Assembly: GCA_028277885.1 (NCBI GenBank)
Contig: JANQFK010000022.1
Location: 133,909-176,051 of the forward strand
Origin: Myxococcota bacterium
Lineage (GTDB): Bacteria; Myxococcota_A; UBA9160; UBA6930
Length of the DNA: 42,143 bases
Reading direction: 5' to 3'
The translations under genes and the position numbers were made by a program. Shown piece after piece: positions 1-8,240 of the stretch (the first letter of the stretch is position 1; the number at the start of each line of letters is the position of its first letter). The notes under the pieces are model-generated. The model did not search any database. It was not told the origin of the DNA and saw only the letters and a list, made by a program, of their open reading frames with translations.

Positions 1-1
1 C

Positions 2-709
2 GGGAGCGAGGTGGCGCTCCAGTTCGACCCGCTCTACCAGGCCCAGTACTGGTTCAAGCTGCTCTCCGGCCGGGAGGTCGATGCGCTGCGAGCCGCCTCG
101 GCGCCCTTCGCGGCGCGCATCGACGCGCTGCACGCCCGGGCCGCCGAGCGCGACGAGTGCCTGGTGCTGCGCGACTGGAACCATGCCGACTTCATGGCGC
201 GGCCGGTCTTCGACGCGCCCACGGGCCGCTTCGCGCTGGTCGAGGCCCTGGAGGAGCGCTTCCGCCTGGTCCGGGTGGCGACGGTGCGCCACCCGCTGCC
301 CCAGTGGCTGAGCTGGCGGCGCTACGCGCCGGAGAGCGGGATCGGGGAGGCGGACTTCTGGGAGGGCTGCCGTCGCTTCGCCGAGGCCGCCGCGGAGATC
401 GGCTTCGTGCGCTACGAGGACTTCCTCGACAACGCCGTGGCCGGGACGCGCCGGCTCGCCGAGGCCCTCGAGCTCGAGTTCGACGACCAGTTCGCCTACC
501 GCTGGATCTTCCATCGCAGCCTCTCCGGCGACCTCGGCAACCTCGAGAGCCGCGAGATCCGCCCGCCGCGGCCCGTGGAGATCGACCCCGAGGAGGCGGG
601 CCGCATCGAGGCCAACGCCGACTACCGGCGCACCCTCGAGCTGCTGGGCTACGAGCCCTTTGGCGAAGGACCGCGCGACGCCAAGCCCGAGGAGCCCCCG
701 GCGGCCTGA
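2..709 (+). CDS. Sulfotransferase-family protein, C-terminal part (5' end outside window)
   Basis: The frame is open from base 2, so the gene very probably begins before the window; a GTG at 11 is only the first in-window start candidate. About 235 residues are visible. The segment RHPLPQWLSW (about residue 95) resembles the R-x-P...S block by which sulfotransferases hold the 3'-phosphate of PAPS, and VRYEDFLDN (about residue 138) matches the conserved 'RYEDL' strand-helix of the family. The 5'-phosphosulfate loop would lie upstream and is not visible. It would transfer sulfate to a sugar, lipid or peptide acceptor; the acceptor cannot be read. Its last 61 bases overlap, tail to tail, the end of the PEP-CTERM gene on the other strand. 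Family assignment is moderate because the diagnostic N-terminus is missing. Confidence 0.6.
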   Translation, partial: GSEVALQFDPLYQAQYWFKLLSGREVDALRAASAPFAARIDALHARAAERDECLVLRDWNHADFMARPVFDAPTGRFALVEALEERFRLVRVATVRHPLPQWLSWRRYAPESGIGEADFWEGCRRFAEAAAEIGFVRYEDFLDNAVAGTRRLAEALELEFDDQFAYRWIFHRSLSGDLGNLESREIRPPRPVEIDPEEAGRIEANADYRRTLELLGYEPFGEGPRDAKPEEPPAA

Positions 710-1443
710 CGCCGACCCAGAACGCGCGCCACCGCCAGGCTGCCCAGCCCGAACAGCACGAGCGCGCCGGGCTCGGGGACGCCCGGCGCGGGCTCGCCCC
801 GCAGCTCGAGCTCGAGGCGCGCCAGCAGGGGCAGGGGCACGGTCCCGATCGTGGTGTCCACGACCGCGGCGGAGACCAGCACCAGGCTCCCGGCTCCACC
901 CGGCGTGCGGAAGTCACCGCCGGTGGTGCCCGTGACCGTGAACGGGTTCACCACGCTGGCGCGCCCCGTGGTCCAGCCGCCTCCGCTCACCGTCACGGTG
1001 ATGTTCAGTGGCGAGGTGACGACCGTGAACGCCCCCTCGGCGCCCACGGCACCGAGCGGCACCGGCAGGGTGGCGATGGCGGGCGGGCCGAAGAGGCCGA
1101 GCCGCGCGGTCCCGGCGAGGGGCGCGTCGCCGCCGAAGCCGCCCCCGGGACCGCCGCCCGCCGCGAAGCTGGCCGCGGTGAGGCCGGCGGGGGAGCCGAG
1201 CTGCACGTCCACGATGGGAAACAGCGACGGGAAGGGGGCCAGCGGAATGACCCGGGTGGTGGTGACGCCACCCGCGGTGAACGCCAGGGCCGAGGGGGTC
1301 GAGACGGCCTCGCCGGAGCCCTCGATCGAGAAGGCCAGGGTGCCGAGGCGGACGTCGAGACGGCCCGTGAAGGGCAGGGCGAGGGCGAGCCTCGGCAGCA
1401 GCAGGACGGTGCAGGCGAGGGCAGCGACGCGAAGGATCGGCAT
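649..1443 (-). CDS. PEP-CTERM sorting-domain protein
   Basis: Predicted secreted protein of 264 residues. A signal peptide ends near LPRLALA (residue 23); the middle is Gly/Thr/Val-rich beta-type sequence without enzyme motifs. Near the C-terminus VPEPGALVLFGLGSLAVA followed by RRQ is a PEP-CTERM signal: VPEP, a short transmembrane helix, then a basic cluster. By family knowledge, exosortase (EpsH/XrtA) cleaves such tails and the protein goes to the surface or matrix; no exosortase gene is in the window. The tail runs about 17 residues past the basic cluster, longer than usual, and this extension is the part overlapping the sulfotransferase gene. ATG start with a GGGGGAGGAGG ribosome-binding site just upstream. 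Specific function unknown. Confidence 0.85.
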   Translation of the reverse strand: MPILRVAALACTVLLLPRLALALPFTGRLDVRLGTLAFSIEGSGEAVSTPSALAFTAGGVTTTRVIPLAPFPSLFPIVDVQLGSPAGLTAASFAAGGGPGGGFGGDAPLAGTARLGLFGPPAIATLPVPLGAVGAEGAFTVVTSPLNITVTVSGGGWTTGRASVVNPFTVTGTTGGDFRTPGGAGSLVLVSAAVVDTTIGTVPLPLLARLELELRGEPAPGVPEPGALVLFGLGSLAVARVLGRRQAAGGSSGLASRGPSPKGS

Positions 1444-1558
1444 GAGAGCGCCTCCTCCCCCCGATCCTGTCACGTCGGCGGCGCGCCTGGCAAGCCCGAA
1501 CACGGACGCCCCGGCCGCGGGGGCCGGGGCGTCGCCGTGCGGTCGCGGAGGCGGGGCT

Positions 1559-1622
1559 AGCTGAGCGAGCCCTTCGGGCTCGCTTTGCGCCGGAAGCCGA
1601 CCCATCCTGGGTCGGCCTCCTA
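1559..1622. repeat. 64-bp intergenic repeat, copy 1 (two hairpins)
   Basis: Two adjacent hairpins. AGCGAGCCC-TTC-GGGCTCGCT has a perfect 9-bp stem and is followed by TTTG; CCGACCCA-TCC-TGGGTCGG has a perfect 8-bp stem. A second copy at 7898-7961 has the same length with three substitutions. The last bases (CCTCCTAG) contain the stop codon of the minus-strand gene ending at 1620. Probably works as a terminator on either strand, but it is a dispersed unit rather than a unique one. Confidence 0.85.
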
Positions 1623-2924
1623 GGAGGAGGCCCGCGAGCTCCGCAGCGGGCGCAGGGCCGCCGGCGTGGCGCGGCGGCGCTCGCCGAAGGGACCGGCGCA
1701 GAACAGGAACCGGTAGGTGGGCTCCGAGAGGTCGTCCACCACCAGGCTCACCCGGCCCCGCTCGTCGAGGAAGTCGTCGCCCACGGAGTACACCCAGGCG
1801 TGGTCCAGGTTCCAGCGCAGCGACTCGCCGTCGAAGGGGTCGGCGGGAACCACGTCGAGGTAGTCGGGCACCAGCTCGTCGAGGGTCTCGGGCAGGTCGC
1901 GGTGCTCGTCCCAGTAGGCGCGGATGCCGGCCATGGCCTGGATCGCGGCGACGCGGGTGTCCGCCGCGCAGCGCCGGTGCTGGAAGCGCTCGAGGCTCGG
2001 CGTCGCGGCGGCGAGGAGCGCCTCGCCGGCCGCGTTCGGCTGCGGGAGCCAGGCGCGATCCGCGCCGGGCTCGGCCAGGGGCGAGAGGCGCGAGCAGATC
2101 CGGCCACCGTTCGAGGCCTGGCGGCGGTAACGCTCGGCGAAGCCCTCGAGGGTGCGGTTCGGGTGGTAGACGAAGCCGCGGGGCAGCAGGCCGCCCGACT
2201 CGGGCTCCTCGCCCTGGCTGGCGCGCTCCTGGAGGGTGCTCTTGAGCGCCAGGTACTCGGCCGTCCAGGTGCGCGCCCAGGCCTCGGCGTCGGTGGTGTA
2301 GGGCTCCAGCCGGCGCGCGATGTCGTGGCTCTCGCCGCGGCGCAGCGGCGTCATCTCGATCCAGGTGTGGAAGGCGGTGAGGGCGTTGCGGCGGATCTCG
2401 ATGCCCGTCATGGCGTGGAGCAGGTTGCCGCCGCCCGCGGTCTCCACGCGGCGCCCCAGCTCGAGGGCCGTGAAGAGATCGACCAGTCCGTCCTGCTTGG
2501 CCACCAGCAGGGCGCGCAGGGAGAGGATCTGTGCGAGCTGCTCCCAGTGCACGAGGGAGGGGGCGTCCTGCTCGAGGGTGTCGAGCACGGGAACCTGGAA
2601 GGCGGGCGCCGCCAGGGCGCGCTCCAGGGCGGCCAGGGCCTCGCGGTTGGGCGCCACCACGTCGCGCACCAGGCCCAGGGCGTCGATGTCGCCGTTCAGC
2701 GCGTCCATCAGGGTCTCGGCGCGCTCCTCGGGCCAGACCAGCAGGCGCGCCGCCTCCTCGAGGAGGAGCGCGCCGTTGTCGGACGCGTCCAGCTCCGCGA
2801 GGTCGACGCGCAGGTCCGCGTCGTCGACGCCCTCGAGGTCGTGGCGGGTCAGCACCCAGCCGGTTCCGGCGAGAAGGACGGCCAGGGGCACGACGCCCAG
2901 GCCCAGCAGCAGGCGATTCCGCAT
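1620..2924 (-). CDS. Membrane-anchored protein of unknown function
   Basis: Predicted 434-residue protein. One N-terminal hydrophobic segment (LLLGLGVVPLAVLLAGTGWV, residues 4-23) anchors it or acts as an uncleaved signal; the rest is helical and soluble, probably periplasmic. Near the C-terminus, IRAYWDEHRDLPETLDELV followed by VPADPFDGE and a WVYSVGDDFLDE strand resembles the pattern seen after pseudopilin-like helices in many uncharacterised envelope proteins ('LP.sL..LvP.yl..vP.DPF.g..l.Y...YSvG.dg.D'). That is a resemblance, not a family call. ATG at 2924 is preceded by GGAGG; longer versions of the frame run into arginine/proline-rich noise. Its stop codon lies inside the 64-bp repeat. 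No enzyme motif seen. Confidence 0.7.
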   Translation of the reverse strand: MRNRLLLGLGVVPLAVLLAGTGWVLTRHDLEGVDDADLRVDLAELDASDNGALLLEEAARLLVWPEERAETLMDALNGDIDALGLVRDVVAPNREALAALERALAAPAFQVPVLDTLEQDAPSLVHWEQLAQILSLRALLVAKQDGLVDLFTALELGRRVETAGGGNLLHAMTGIEIRRNALTAFHTWIEMTPLRRGESHDIARRLEPYTTDAEAWARTWTAEYLALKSTLQERASQGEEPESGGLLPRGFVYHPNRTLEGFAERYRRQASNGGRICSRLSPLAEPGADRAWLPQPNAAGEALLAAATPSLERFQHRRCAADTRVAAIQAMAGIRAYWDEHRDLPETLDELVPDYLDVVPADPFDGESLRWNLDHAWVYSVGDDFLDERGRVSLVVDDLSEPTYRFLFCAGPFGERRRATPAALRPLRSSRASS

Positions 2925-3091
2925 GGCAGCCTCCGGATCTTCGTCCCGGTGGAGACGGGGGGTCGCGGAGGTCGCGGACTCCTGCCACGGCCACCGCCCC
3001 TCCGGTGAGTGCCCGGGGGACGGCTTTCGTGACTTTCGCCGGGGTCCGGCGCGTTGCCGGCGCGCTGCCGGTGGCGGCTCGGCGCGGCGGC

Positions 3092-4081
3092 TCAGTAGGG
3101 CCGCGGCGGCGGGATCGGGGTGGCGTCGTCGCACACCCAGCGGCACTCGCCCGTATCGAGGGCGCGGCGGCACTCGGCCACCGGCACCGGGAACGGGAAG
3201 ATCACCGGGCCGCCGGGCAGCGGGCGCGTCACCACGTCCCCAGGTGGCAGGAACCCGATGGTTCCGGGCTGGGGCCTGATCGAGAGCAGCTGGTCGTTGA
3301 AGGTCGCCGGGGGAATCCCGTCCGCCGTCACCGGGCGCCGATCGAAGACGAACCGCGAAGGGAACTCACCCGGATCGAGGCAGACCGGCGCCTCTACGGG
3401 GCACTCCTCCACGGCGCAGAACTCCTCCACGCCGAAGGGCGGGGTCTTCACCGGCTCGCGGAAGGGGCACTCGGGGAGCGTGTCACCCCCGTCCAGCGTG
3501 ACGACCCGGTCGGGGTCCGCGGTGGGGTCGGGGCAGCCGTAGCCGACCTCGTAGCGGATGCGGTACTCGCCGGGCTCCTCGGGCGCGATGAAGCCCGAGC
3601 GAATGCTGCTGTCCGGCGCCACGCGGATCTCTTCGAGGCGGGGCGGGAACTCGACCGGGTGGACGAAGATCGTCAGGTCGCCGCTCGCGCCCAGGCCGTC
3701 GTTCGGGTCCGCGGCGAGGGGGACCAGCGGAAGACTCGGGAGCTCGACGGCGTCGACCTGGACGGGCGTGATGAGCTGCACGTTGTTCGGGTGGTTCGTG
3801 ATGGGCTCGAGGGGCACGAAGATCGGATCGGGGAACGGGAACGGAATCGGCCGGATGAAGAGCTGGCAGGCGTCGAGCCGGCGCTCCTCCTTCTCCACCC
3901 ACAGGCCGTCCTCCACCCGGTCGATCTTCACGGTGCAGCTCACCACGACGGGGTCCGACGAGCCGTTGTTGAAGGTGGTGGTGCCGAAGTCCTCGGCCCC
4001 GTAGAGGGCGCGGTCCGTGCTGGCGTTGCAGGCGGGCAGCAACCCGAGTGCGAGTACGGCCACCAGGATCCTCGGGCGCAT
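3092..4081 (-). CDS. Predicted lipoprotein, unknown function
   Basis: 329 residues. MRPRILVAVLALGLLPAC is a textbook lipoprotein signal with lipobox LPAC, cleaved before Cys18. The mature part is rich in proline and acidic residues and contains about ten cysteines, many in C-P-x patterns (GCPDPTADP, LPECPFRE, FCAVEECPVE, VCLDPGEF), suggesting a disulfide-rich extracytoplasmic beta-type protein. I recognise no family. It shares strand with the preceding anchored protein (167 bases apart), so the two may be co-transcribed. The gene ends PPPRPY-TGA/TAG at 3092. Start chosen at the ATG giving the intact signal peptide; upstream in-frame sequence is arginine/proline-rich noise. Confidence 0.75.
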   Translation of the reverse strand: MRPRILVAVLALGLLPACNASTDRALYGAEDFGTTTFNNGSSDPVVVSCTVKIDRVEDGLWVEKEERRLDACQLFIRPIPFPFPDPIFVPLEPITNHPNNVQLITPVQVDAVELPSLPLVPLAADPNDGLGASGDLTIFVHPVEFPPRLEEIRVAPDSSIRSGFIAPEEPGEYRIRYEVGYGCPDPTADPDRVVTLDGGDTLPECPFREPVKTPPFGVEEFCAVEECPVEAPVCLDPGEFPSRFVFDRRPVTADGIPPATFNDQLLSIRPQPGTIGFLPPGDVVTRPLPGGPVIFPFPVPVAECRRALDTGECRWVCDDATPIPPPRPY

Positions 4082-4178
4082 GGCATCCCTCCGGTCGCTC
4101 GTGCGCGGACCGGCACAGCGTAGGACAGCCGAGACTCCGCTGGAAGGGAGCGCGCCCAAGCCCCCGTTCGCGCGGGGA

Positions 4179-4859
4179 CTATTCGCCTCGGCTCGCCAGG
4201 GTGACGGCGTGGCGCAGGCCGCCCCGGCCCGGGCGGCTGCGCCGGACCACGAAGCCGGCGCCCCGCAGCCGCTTCTCGAAGCCCGGATCGGGAGCCTCGG
4301 ACCAGACGCCGAGCACGCCCGCGGGCCGGAGGGCGGCGTGGCAGCGTGCGAGCGCCTCGCCCCCGAAGACCGGGTCCCGCCGGGCCCGGCGGCCGGCGGA
4401 CGGGCCGGTGTAGAGATCGAGCAGGATCGCGTCCCAGCGGGCCGAGCCACCGCACCGGGCCGCCTCGGCGATTGCCTCGGCCACGTCGCGGAGCACCAGC
4501 TCGACGCGCGGGTCCGCGAGGGCGTCGCGGTTCACCGGCGCGAGCGGTCCGGCGCACCAGCTCGCGATCACGGCGTGCAGCTCCGCCACGGTCACCCGGG
4601 CGTCGGCGCCCAGCCTGTCGAGCGCGGCGCGCAGCGTGATCCCCATGCCGAGCCCGCCCACCAGGACCCGCGCGCCGCGGCGGCCCGCGAGGGCGGCGCA
4701 GCCCCCCTCCGCCAGCGCGACCTCCGAGCGCTGGGCGCGGCTGTTCATCAGCACGCGGCCCGAGAGCGTGATGAGGAAGTCGCCGGGACCGCGCCCCCGC
4801 AGCTCGAGCACGCCGTCGGGGCTCGGCTCCTTCGCGAGGGTCTGCCAGGGGAGCGCCAC
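4179..4859 (-). CDS. Spermidine synthase-like methyltransferase-fold protein
   Basis: About 226 residues with a class I Rossmann core of the spermidine synthase type. RVLVGGLGMGITLRAAL (about residue 62) is the nucleotide-binding loop, RVTVAELH the following strand with the acidic residue, and WDAILLDLYTGPSA (about 150) matches the 'D.ii.D..dp.gp' aminopropyltransferase region. Short stand-alone spermidine-synthase-like proteins of this type are common in high-GC proteobacteria and their substrate is usually unknown, so polyamine synthesis should not be assumed. The start is uncertain: GTG at 4859 (VALPWQTL) is the best candidate and there is no ATG upstream in frame. Divergent from the zinc-ribbon gene 57 bases away. 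Confidence 0.7.
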   Translation of the reverse strand: MALPWQTLAKEPSPDGVLELRGRGPGDFLITLSGRVLMNSRAQRSEVALAEGGCAALAGRRGARVLVGGLGMGITLRAALDRLGADARVTVAELHAVIASWCAGPLAPVNRDALADPRVELVLRDVAEAIAEAARCGGSARWDAILLDLYTGPSAGRRARRDPVFGGEALARCHAALRPAGVLGVWSEAPDPGFEKRLRGAGFVVRRSRPGRGGLRHAVTLASRGE

Positions 4860-4916
4860 GGCGGCGAGGGTAGCGATGGCGGCGCGCGGCCCCGCGTGGC
4901 ACGCTCGGCGCGCTCC

Positions 4917-5636
4917 ATGGACACCAACGCCACCCTGCTCGCGGTGCAGCGCCTCGACCAGGAGGCCGCCGCGCTGCGCGAGCGCCGGGCGACCCTGCCG
5001 GAGCTGGCGGAGCGCAAGGCCTGCGGGACGGCGCTCGAGGCCCTGGCGCGCGAGCGCGCAGGCGCCGACGACCGGCGCGTGCCCCTCGAGCGCGAGGAGC
5101 GTCGGCTCGAGGGCGAGGTGGCGGACGTCGCCGAGAAGGCGCGCGGCGTGGAGGAGAAGCTCTACTCGGGGAAGGTGACCGCGCCGCGCGAGCTCGAGGA
5201 CCTCCAGAGCGAGATGCAGGCCTTCCAGCGCCGGCAGGGCGAGCTCGAGGAGGAGGAGCTCGCGGTGATGGAGCAGGTGGAGGCGCTGGACGGCGAGGTG
5301 AGAGCGCTCGAGACCCGTCGCGAGGAGCTCGACGCCCGCACGCAGGAGCTCACCCGCGCCATCGAGGCGGCCCGCGCCGAGATCGACGCCGAGCTCGAGC
5401 GCGTCGCGGGAGAGCGCGCCGGACTGGCGCCCGAGCTGCCCGAGGCGCTCCTCGCCGTCTACGACCGCGTGCGCCAGCAGGACCGGCTGAAGGGCCAGGC
5501 CGCCGCCGCCTTCGAGGAGGGTCGCTGCGGAGGCTGCCGGGTGGCGCTGCCGGTGATGGACGTGAGCCGCATCCGGCGCGAGCCGCCCGAGGTGGTGATC
5601 CAGTGCCCGCGTTGCAGCCGCATCCTGCTGCGCTGA
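4917..5636 (+). CDS. Coiled-coil protein with C4-type zinc ribbon (DUF164/CT398-like)
   Basis: 239 residues. Residues about 5-185 are an almost unbroken Glu/Arg/Leu coiled coil. The C-terminus carries a zinc ribbon: CGGC (about residue 205) and CPRC about 28 residues later, with IRREPPEVVIQ between. This is the architecture of the 'zinc ribbon domain protein, C4-type' family (Chlamydia CT398), cytosolic proteins linked in Chlamydia to RpoN and secretion components; the role elsewhere is not established. The gene heads a + strand run: the next frame starts 34 bases before this stop, implying translational coupling. ATG at 4917 with little visible Shine-Dalgarno. Confidence 0.85.
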   Translation: MDTNATLLAVQRLDQEAAALRERRATLPELAERKACGTALEALARERAGADDRRVPLEREERRLEGEVADVAEKARGVEEKLYSGKVTAPRELEDLQSEMQAFQRRQGELEEEELAVMEQVEALDGEVRALETRREELDARTQELTRAIEAARAEIDAELERVAGERAGLAPELPEALLAVYDRVRQQDRLKGQAAAAFEEGRCGGCRVALPVMDVSRIRREPPEVVIQCPRCSRILLR

Positions 5637-7000
5637 GCCGAGGGCGCCGCGGGCTGCGCGTCGCGCTGCTCGGGGCGCTGGTGGCGGGGCCGGTGGCCGG
5701 ACCCGCGCGGGCGGAGCTCGGCCCGGACGCGCTGGTGGGCCGGGTCGGGGAGCGCGAGGTGCGCCTCGCCGAGGTCGACGCGCGGCTCGGCGGATCGATC
5801 TCGCGGCTGCTCGCCCGGCGCCGCGAGGCGCTCGGCCATGCCCTCGAGGCGCGCATCGATGCGGCGCTGCTCGCCCACGCCCACGGCTCCGAGGCGGCCG
5901 CGGAGGCTGCGCTCGACGCGCTCGCCGAGCCCGACGCGGCCACGCTGGACCGCGCCCTCGCGCAGCACGCCGACGCGCTGCCGCAGCACACCGGCCAGGC
6001 GCGCTCCGTGCTCCGCCACCTGCTCGCCGAGACCGGGCGGCCCCGGGCCCGGAGCCGGAGGCTCGCGGAGCTGCGCGGGCGCCTCGCCATCGAGCGGGCC
6101 CGGCTCCCCGAGTCGGGGCCATGGCCCGAGGTGCTCGCCCGGGTCGAGGGCGTCGAGGTCCGCGCCGAGGAGGTGCGCCGGGCGGCGCGGCTGCCCCTGT
6201 ATCGGAGCCGGGCCCGCGCCGTCGCCGAGGCGCGGCGCGGCTTCGCCGAGCTCGCCGACGAGATCCTCGCCGCCGCCGCGGCCGGCGCCGAGCCCGAGGT
6301 CGCGCCTCCCAGCGACCGGGACGTGGCGCGCTACATCGCCGAGCGGCCCGGGGCGGACCTGACGCCCGAGCGGGTGCGTCCATACCTCGCCTTCCGGAGG
6401 CGGGCCGAGGCCCGGGAGCGCTGGCTCGCCGGCCTGCGCGCCGCGACGCCACCCCGGCTTCTCCTCGAGGAGCCGATGCCGCCGCGCTTCGCGCTGGAGG
6501 ACCTGGGACTTGCAGGGTCGCCCCTCATCCTCTTCGACAACTTCCGCTGCCGGCCCTGCGCCGAGCAGTGGCGGCTCCTCGGGGCCGACCCGCCGGCCGC
6601 CGTGACGTGGCTGCCGTTCTTCGCCACCCCGCGCCTCGCCCTCCACGCCGACGCGCTGGCCGGCGTCTGCGCGGCCGAGCAGGGGGCGCTCGGCGCGCTC
6701 CGGACGGGCCTGCTGGCAGGGCGCGAGGGTCCGGACGCGGCGGATCCGCTGCTCGGGCTCCGGGTGGCGGCTGCTATCGTGCCCACCAGGGAGGCCTGGG
6801 AGCGCTGCATCGCGTCCGAGGCGGCCCAGCGCCGCGCCTCGCAGGGGCTGCGGGTCGGGCGCCGGATCGGCTTCGCTCGGGTGCCGAGCTTCCTGGTGAA
6901 GGGGCTTCCCGTCGAGGGCTTCCAGGGGATCGAGCGGCTCCGCGAGCTCCTCGCGGGCGGCGGCCGCGTTCCGAACCCCCGGGCCCCGGAAGGAGGGTGA
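5603..7000 (+). CDS. Periplasmic protein with SurA-like helical region and DsbA-type thioredoxin fold
   Basis: 465 residues from GTG 5603, which overlaps the previous gene by 34 bases. RGRRGLRVALLGALVAGPVA ending AGPARA is a signal peptide. Residues about 40-290 (GRVGEREVRLAEVDARLG, then helices) look like the N-terminal helical region of SurA-type peptidyl-prolyl isomerases. Residues about 300-455 form a thioredoxin-like module: LILFDNFRCRPCAEQW holds a C-x-x-C pair and RVPSFLVKGLPVEGFQ holds the cis-proline strand and closing hairpin typical of DsbA-like domains. Likely a periplasmic disulfide or folding factor. The C-R-P-C active site is unusual. Real start may be slightly downstream because the first residues overlap the zinc-ribbon gene. 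Confidence 0.7.
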   Translation: MPALQPHPAALSRGRRGLRVALLGALVAGPVAGPARAELGPDALVGRVGEREVRLAEVDARLGGSISRLLARRREALGHALEARIDAALLAHAHGSEAAAEAALDALAEPDAATLDRALAQHADALPQHTGQARSVLRHLLAETGRPRARSRRLAELRGRLAIERARLPESGPWPEVLARVEGVEVRAEEVRRAARLPLYRSRARAVAEARRGFAELADEILAAAAAGAEPEVAPPSDRDVARYIAERPGADLTPERVRPYLAFRRRAEARERWLAGLRAATPPRLLLEEPMPPRFALEDLGLAGSPLILFDNFRCRPCAEQWRLLGADPPAAVTWLPFFATPRLALHADALAGVCAAEQGALGALRTGLLAGREGPDAADPLLGLRVAAAIVPTREAWERCIASEAAQRRASQGLRVGRRIGFARVPSFLVKGLPVEGFQGIERLRELLAGGGRVPNPRAPEGG

Positions 7001-7003
7001 TCG

Positions 7004-7888
7004 GTGCTTCGGACCCGCGGGCTTCTCGGTCTCCTGTCGATCGGCGCGCTGCTCGCCACGGCGCCCAGCAACTGCGGAGGGCCCCAGCGCCCGCCGCGCC
7101 TCGATCCCCTGCGCCTCTACTCCATCGGCGACTCGATCACCACGGGCTTCGACTCCTGGTTCATCGGCAACAACGACGCCGTCTCCTGGGCGAACGGCTT
7201 CCACGGCTTCTGGGAGGACCTGTTCGGCATCCCGGACATCGACAGCTTCAACCAGCGCATCACCGCCAGCTACGGCTCGTCGGGCCGCGCCAACGTGATG
7301 GCCGCCGCCAACGGCGCGCGCTGGGACGACGCGCTGGGCCAGGCGCTCGGGGTGGCCGGGGAGGCGCCCACCCTGGTAACGGTCCTGCTCGGTGGCAACG
7401 ACGTCTGCCGCGACGAGATCGCGGACCTGCCCACCGACGCGGAGATCCAGAGCCACGTGCGCACGACGCTGAGCTACCTCCACTCCCAGCTGCCCGCCGG
7501 GGCCACGGTCCAGGTCGCCGGCATCCCCGACATCAAGCTGCTCCACGACGTGGGCCTCGCCGAGAAGGGGCTGCTCGGGATCGACTGCACGGCCATCTGG
7601 GCCACCACGGCGCTGGGCTTCCCCTGCGGCTCGATGCTGTCGCCCGACAACACCGAGGCCGACCGGCTCTACGTCCAGTCCCGGAACTTCGCCTACAACG
7701 ACATCATCGAGGCCGAGGTGGAGCGCATCCACCGCCTCACCCGACGCGTCTACTTCCACTTCACGGACGCCGAGAGCGTCGCCTTCACCGGCGACGACAT
7801 CTCGTCCATCGACTGCTTCCACCCCTCCGCGGACGGCCAGGCCCTGATCGCGGAGGTGGGCTGGAGCGACGGGCCCTTCGGGCCCTAG
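7004..7888 (+). CDS. SGNH/GDSL-family hydrolase, secreted
   Basis: 294 residues. The hydrophobic N-terminus LLGLLSIGALLATAP is a signal peptide (a Cys follows at about residue 24, but SNC is not a good lipobox). SGNH blocks are all present: YSIGDSITTGFD (block I, nucleophile Ser of GDS), a block II Gly near SYGSSGRAN, LLGGNDVC (block III GxND) and DCFHPSADGQ (block V, Asp-x-x-His). These define a serine esterase/lipase fold acting on esters of lipids or acetylated glycans; the substrate is not readable. GTG start at 7004, with GGAAGGAGG upstream, three bases after the previous stop, so it is the last gene of the run. It is followed by the second copy of the 64-bp hairpin repeat. Confidence 0.88.
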   Translation: MLRTRGLLGLLSIGALLATAPSNCGGPQRPPRLDPLRLYSIGDSITTGFDSWFIGNNDAVSWANGFHGFWEDLFGIPDIDSFNQRITASYGSSGRANVMAAANGARWDDALGQALGVAGEAPTLVTVLLGGNDVCRDEIADLPTDAEIQSHVRTTLSYLHSQLPAGATVQVAGIPDIKLLHDVGLAEKGLLGIDCTAIWATTALGFPCGSMLSPDNTEADRLYVQSRNFAYNDIIEAEVERIHRLTRRVYFHFTDAESVAFTGDDISSIDCFHPSADGQALIAEVGWSDGPFGP

Positions 7889-7897
7889 CAGGCAACC

Positions 7898-7961
7898 AGC
7901 TGAGCGAGCCCTTCGGGCTCGCTTTGCGGCGGAAGCCGACCCGTCCTGGGCCGGCCTCCTA
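7898..7961. repeat. 64-bp intergenic repeat, copy 2 (two hairpins)
   Basis: Matches 1559-1622 at 61 of 64 positions with no gaps. The first hairpin (9-bp stem) is intact; the second has one mismatch (CCGACCC against GGGCCGG). It sits between convergent genes: ten bases after the SGNH hydrolase stop, while its final CTAG gives the stop of the MoaD-like gene on the minus strand. A bidirectional terminator role is likely. Confidence 0.85.
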
Positions 7962-8237
7962 GCCGCCGGCCACCGCCGGGAAGACGTCCACGCTCTCCAC
8001 CCCCTCGAGGGACGTGGCCTCGCCCTCGGGCAGCCAGCGCACGCTGCGGCCGTCGAGGAAGACGTGCACGCGTCGCGAGAGGCCGCCGCTCTCGTCGCGC
8101 AGCAGCTCCTTCAGGTCGGGCCAGCGCGCAACGAGGGCGTCCACCAGCTCTCCCACCCGGGCGTCTCCGGGCAGGTCGATCTCGACGCGCTTCGCCCCGA
8201 CGATGGCGCGCAGGGTGGCGAAGAACGCGACCTCCAC
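7959..8237 (-). CDS. MoaD/ThiS-family sulfur carrier protein
   Basis: 92 residues of beta-grasp type: MEVAFFATLR first strand, a helix (VGELVDALVARWPDLKELL), VHVFLDGRSV hairpin, and the C-terminal FPAVAGG whose Gly-Gly tail is adenylated and thiocarboxylated in MoaD/ThiS proteins. Only three bases separate its GTG start from the stop of the aldehyde ferredoxin oxidoreductase upstream, so it is surely in that operon. Pairing a MoaD-like protein with AOR is common and fits sulfur delivery to the tungsten/molybdenum pterin cofactor. Its stop codon lies inside the 64-bp repeat. Confidence 0.9.
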   Translation of the reverse strand: MEVAFFATLRAIVGAKRVEIDLPGDARVGELVDALVARWPDLKELLRDESGGLSRRVHVFLDGRSVRWLPEGEATSLEGVESVDVFPAVAGG

Positions 8238-8240
8238 CGG

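Noticed and set aside
649..2994. 781-residue minus-strand frame
   Set aside because: Only the last 264 residues, from ATG 1443, form a protein (PEP-CTERM). The first part is a shadow of the membrane-anchored gene in another frame.
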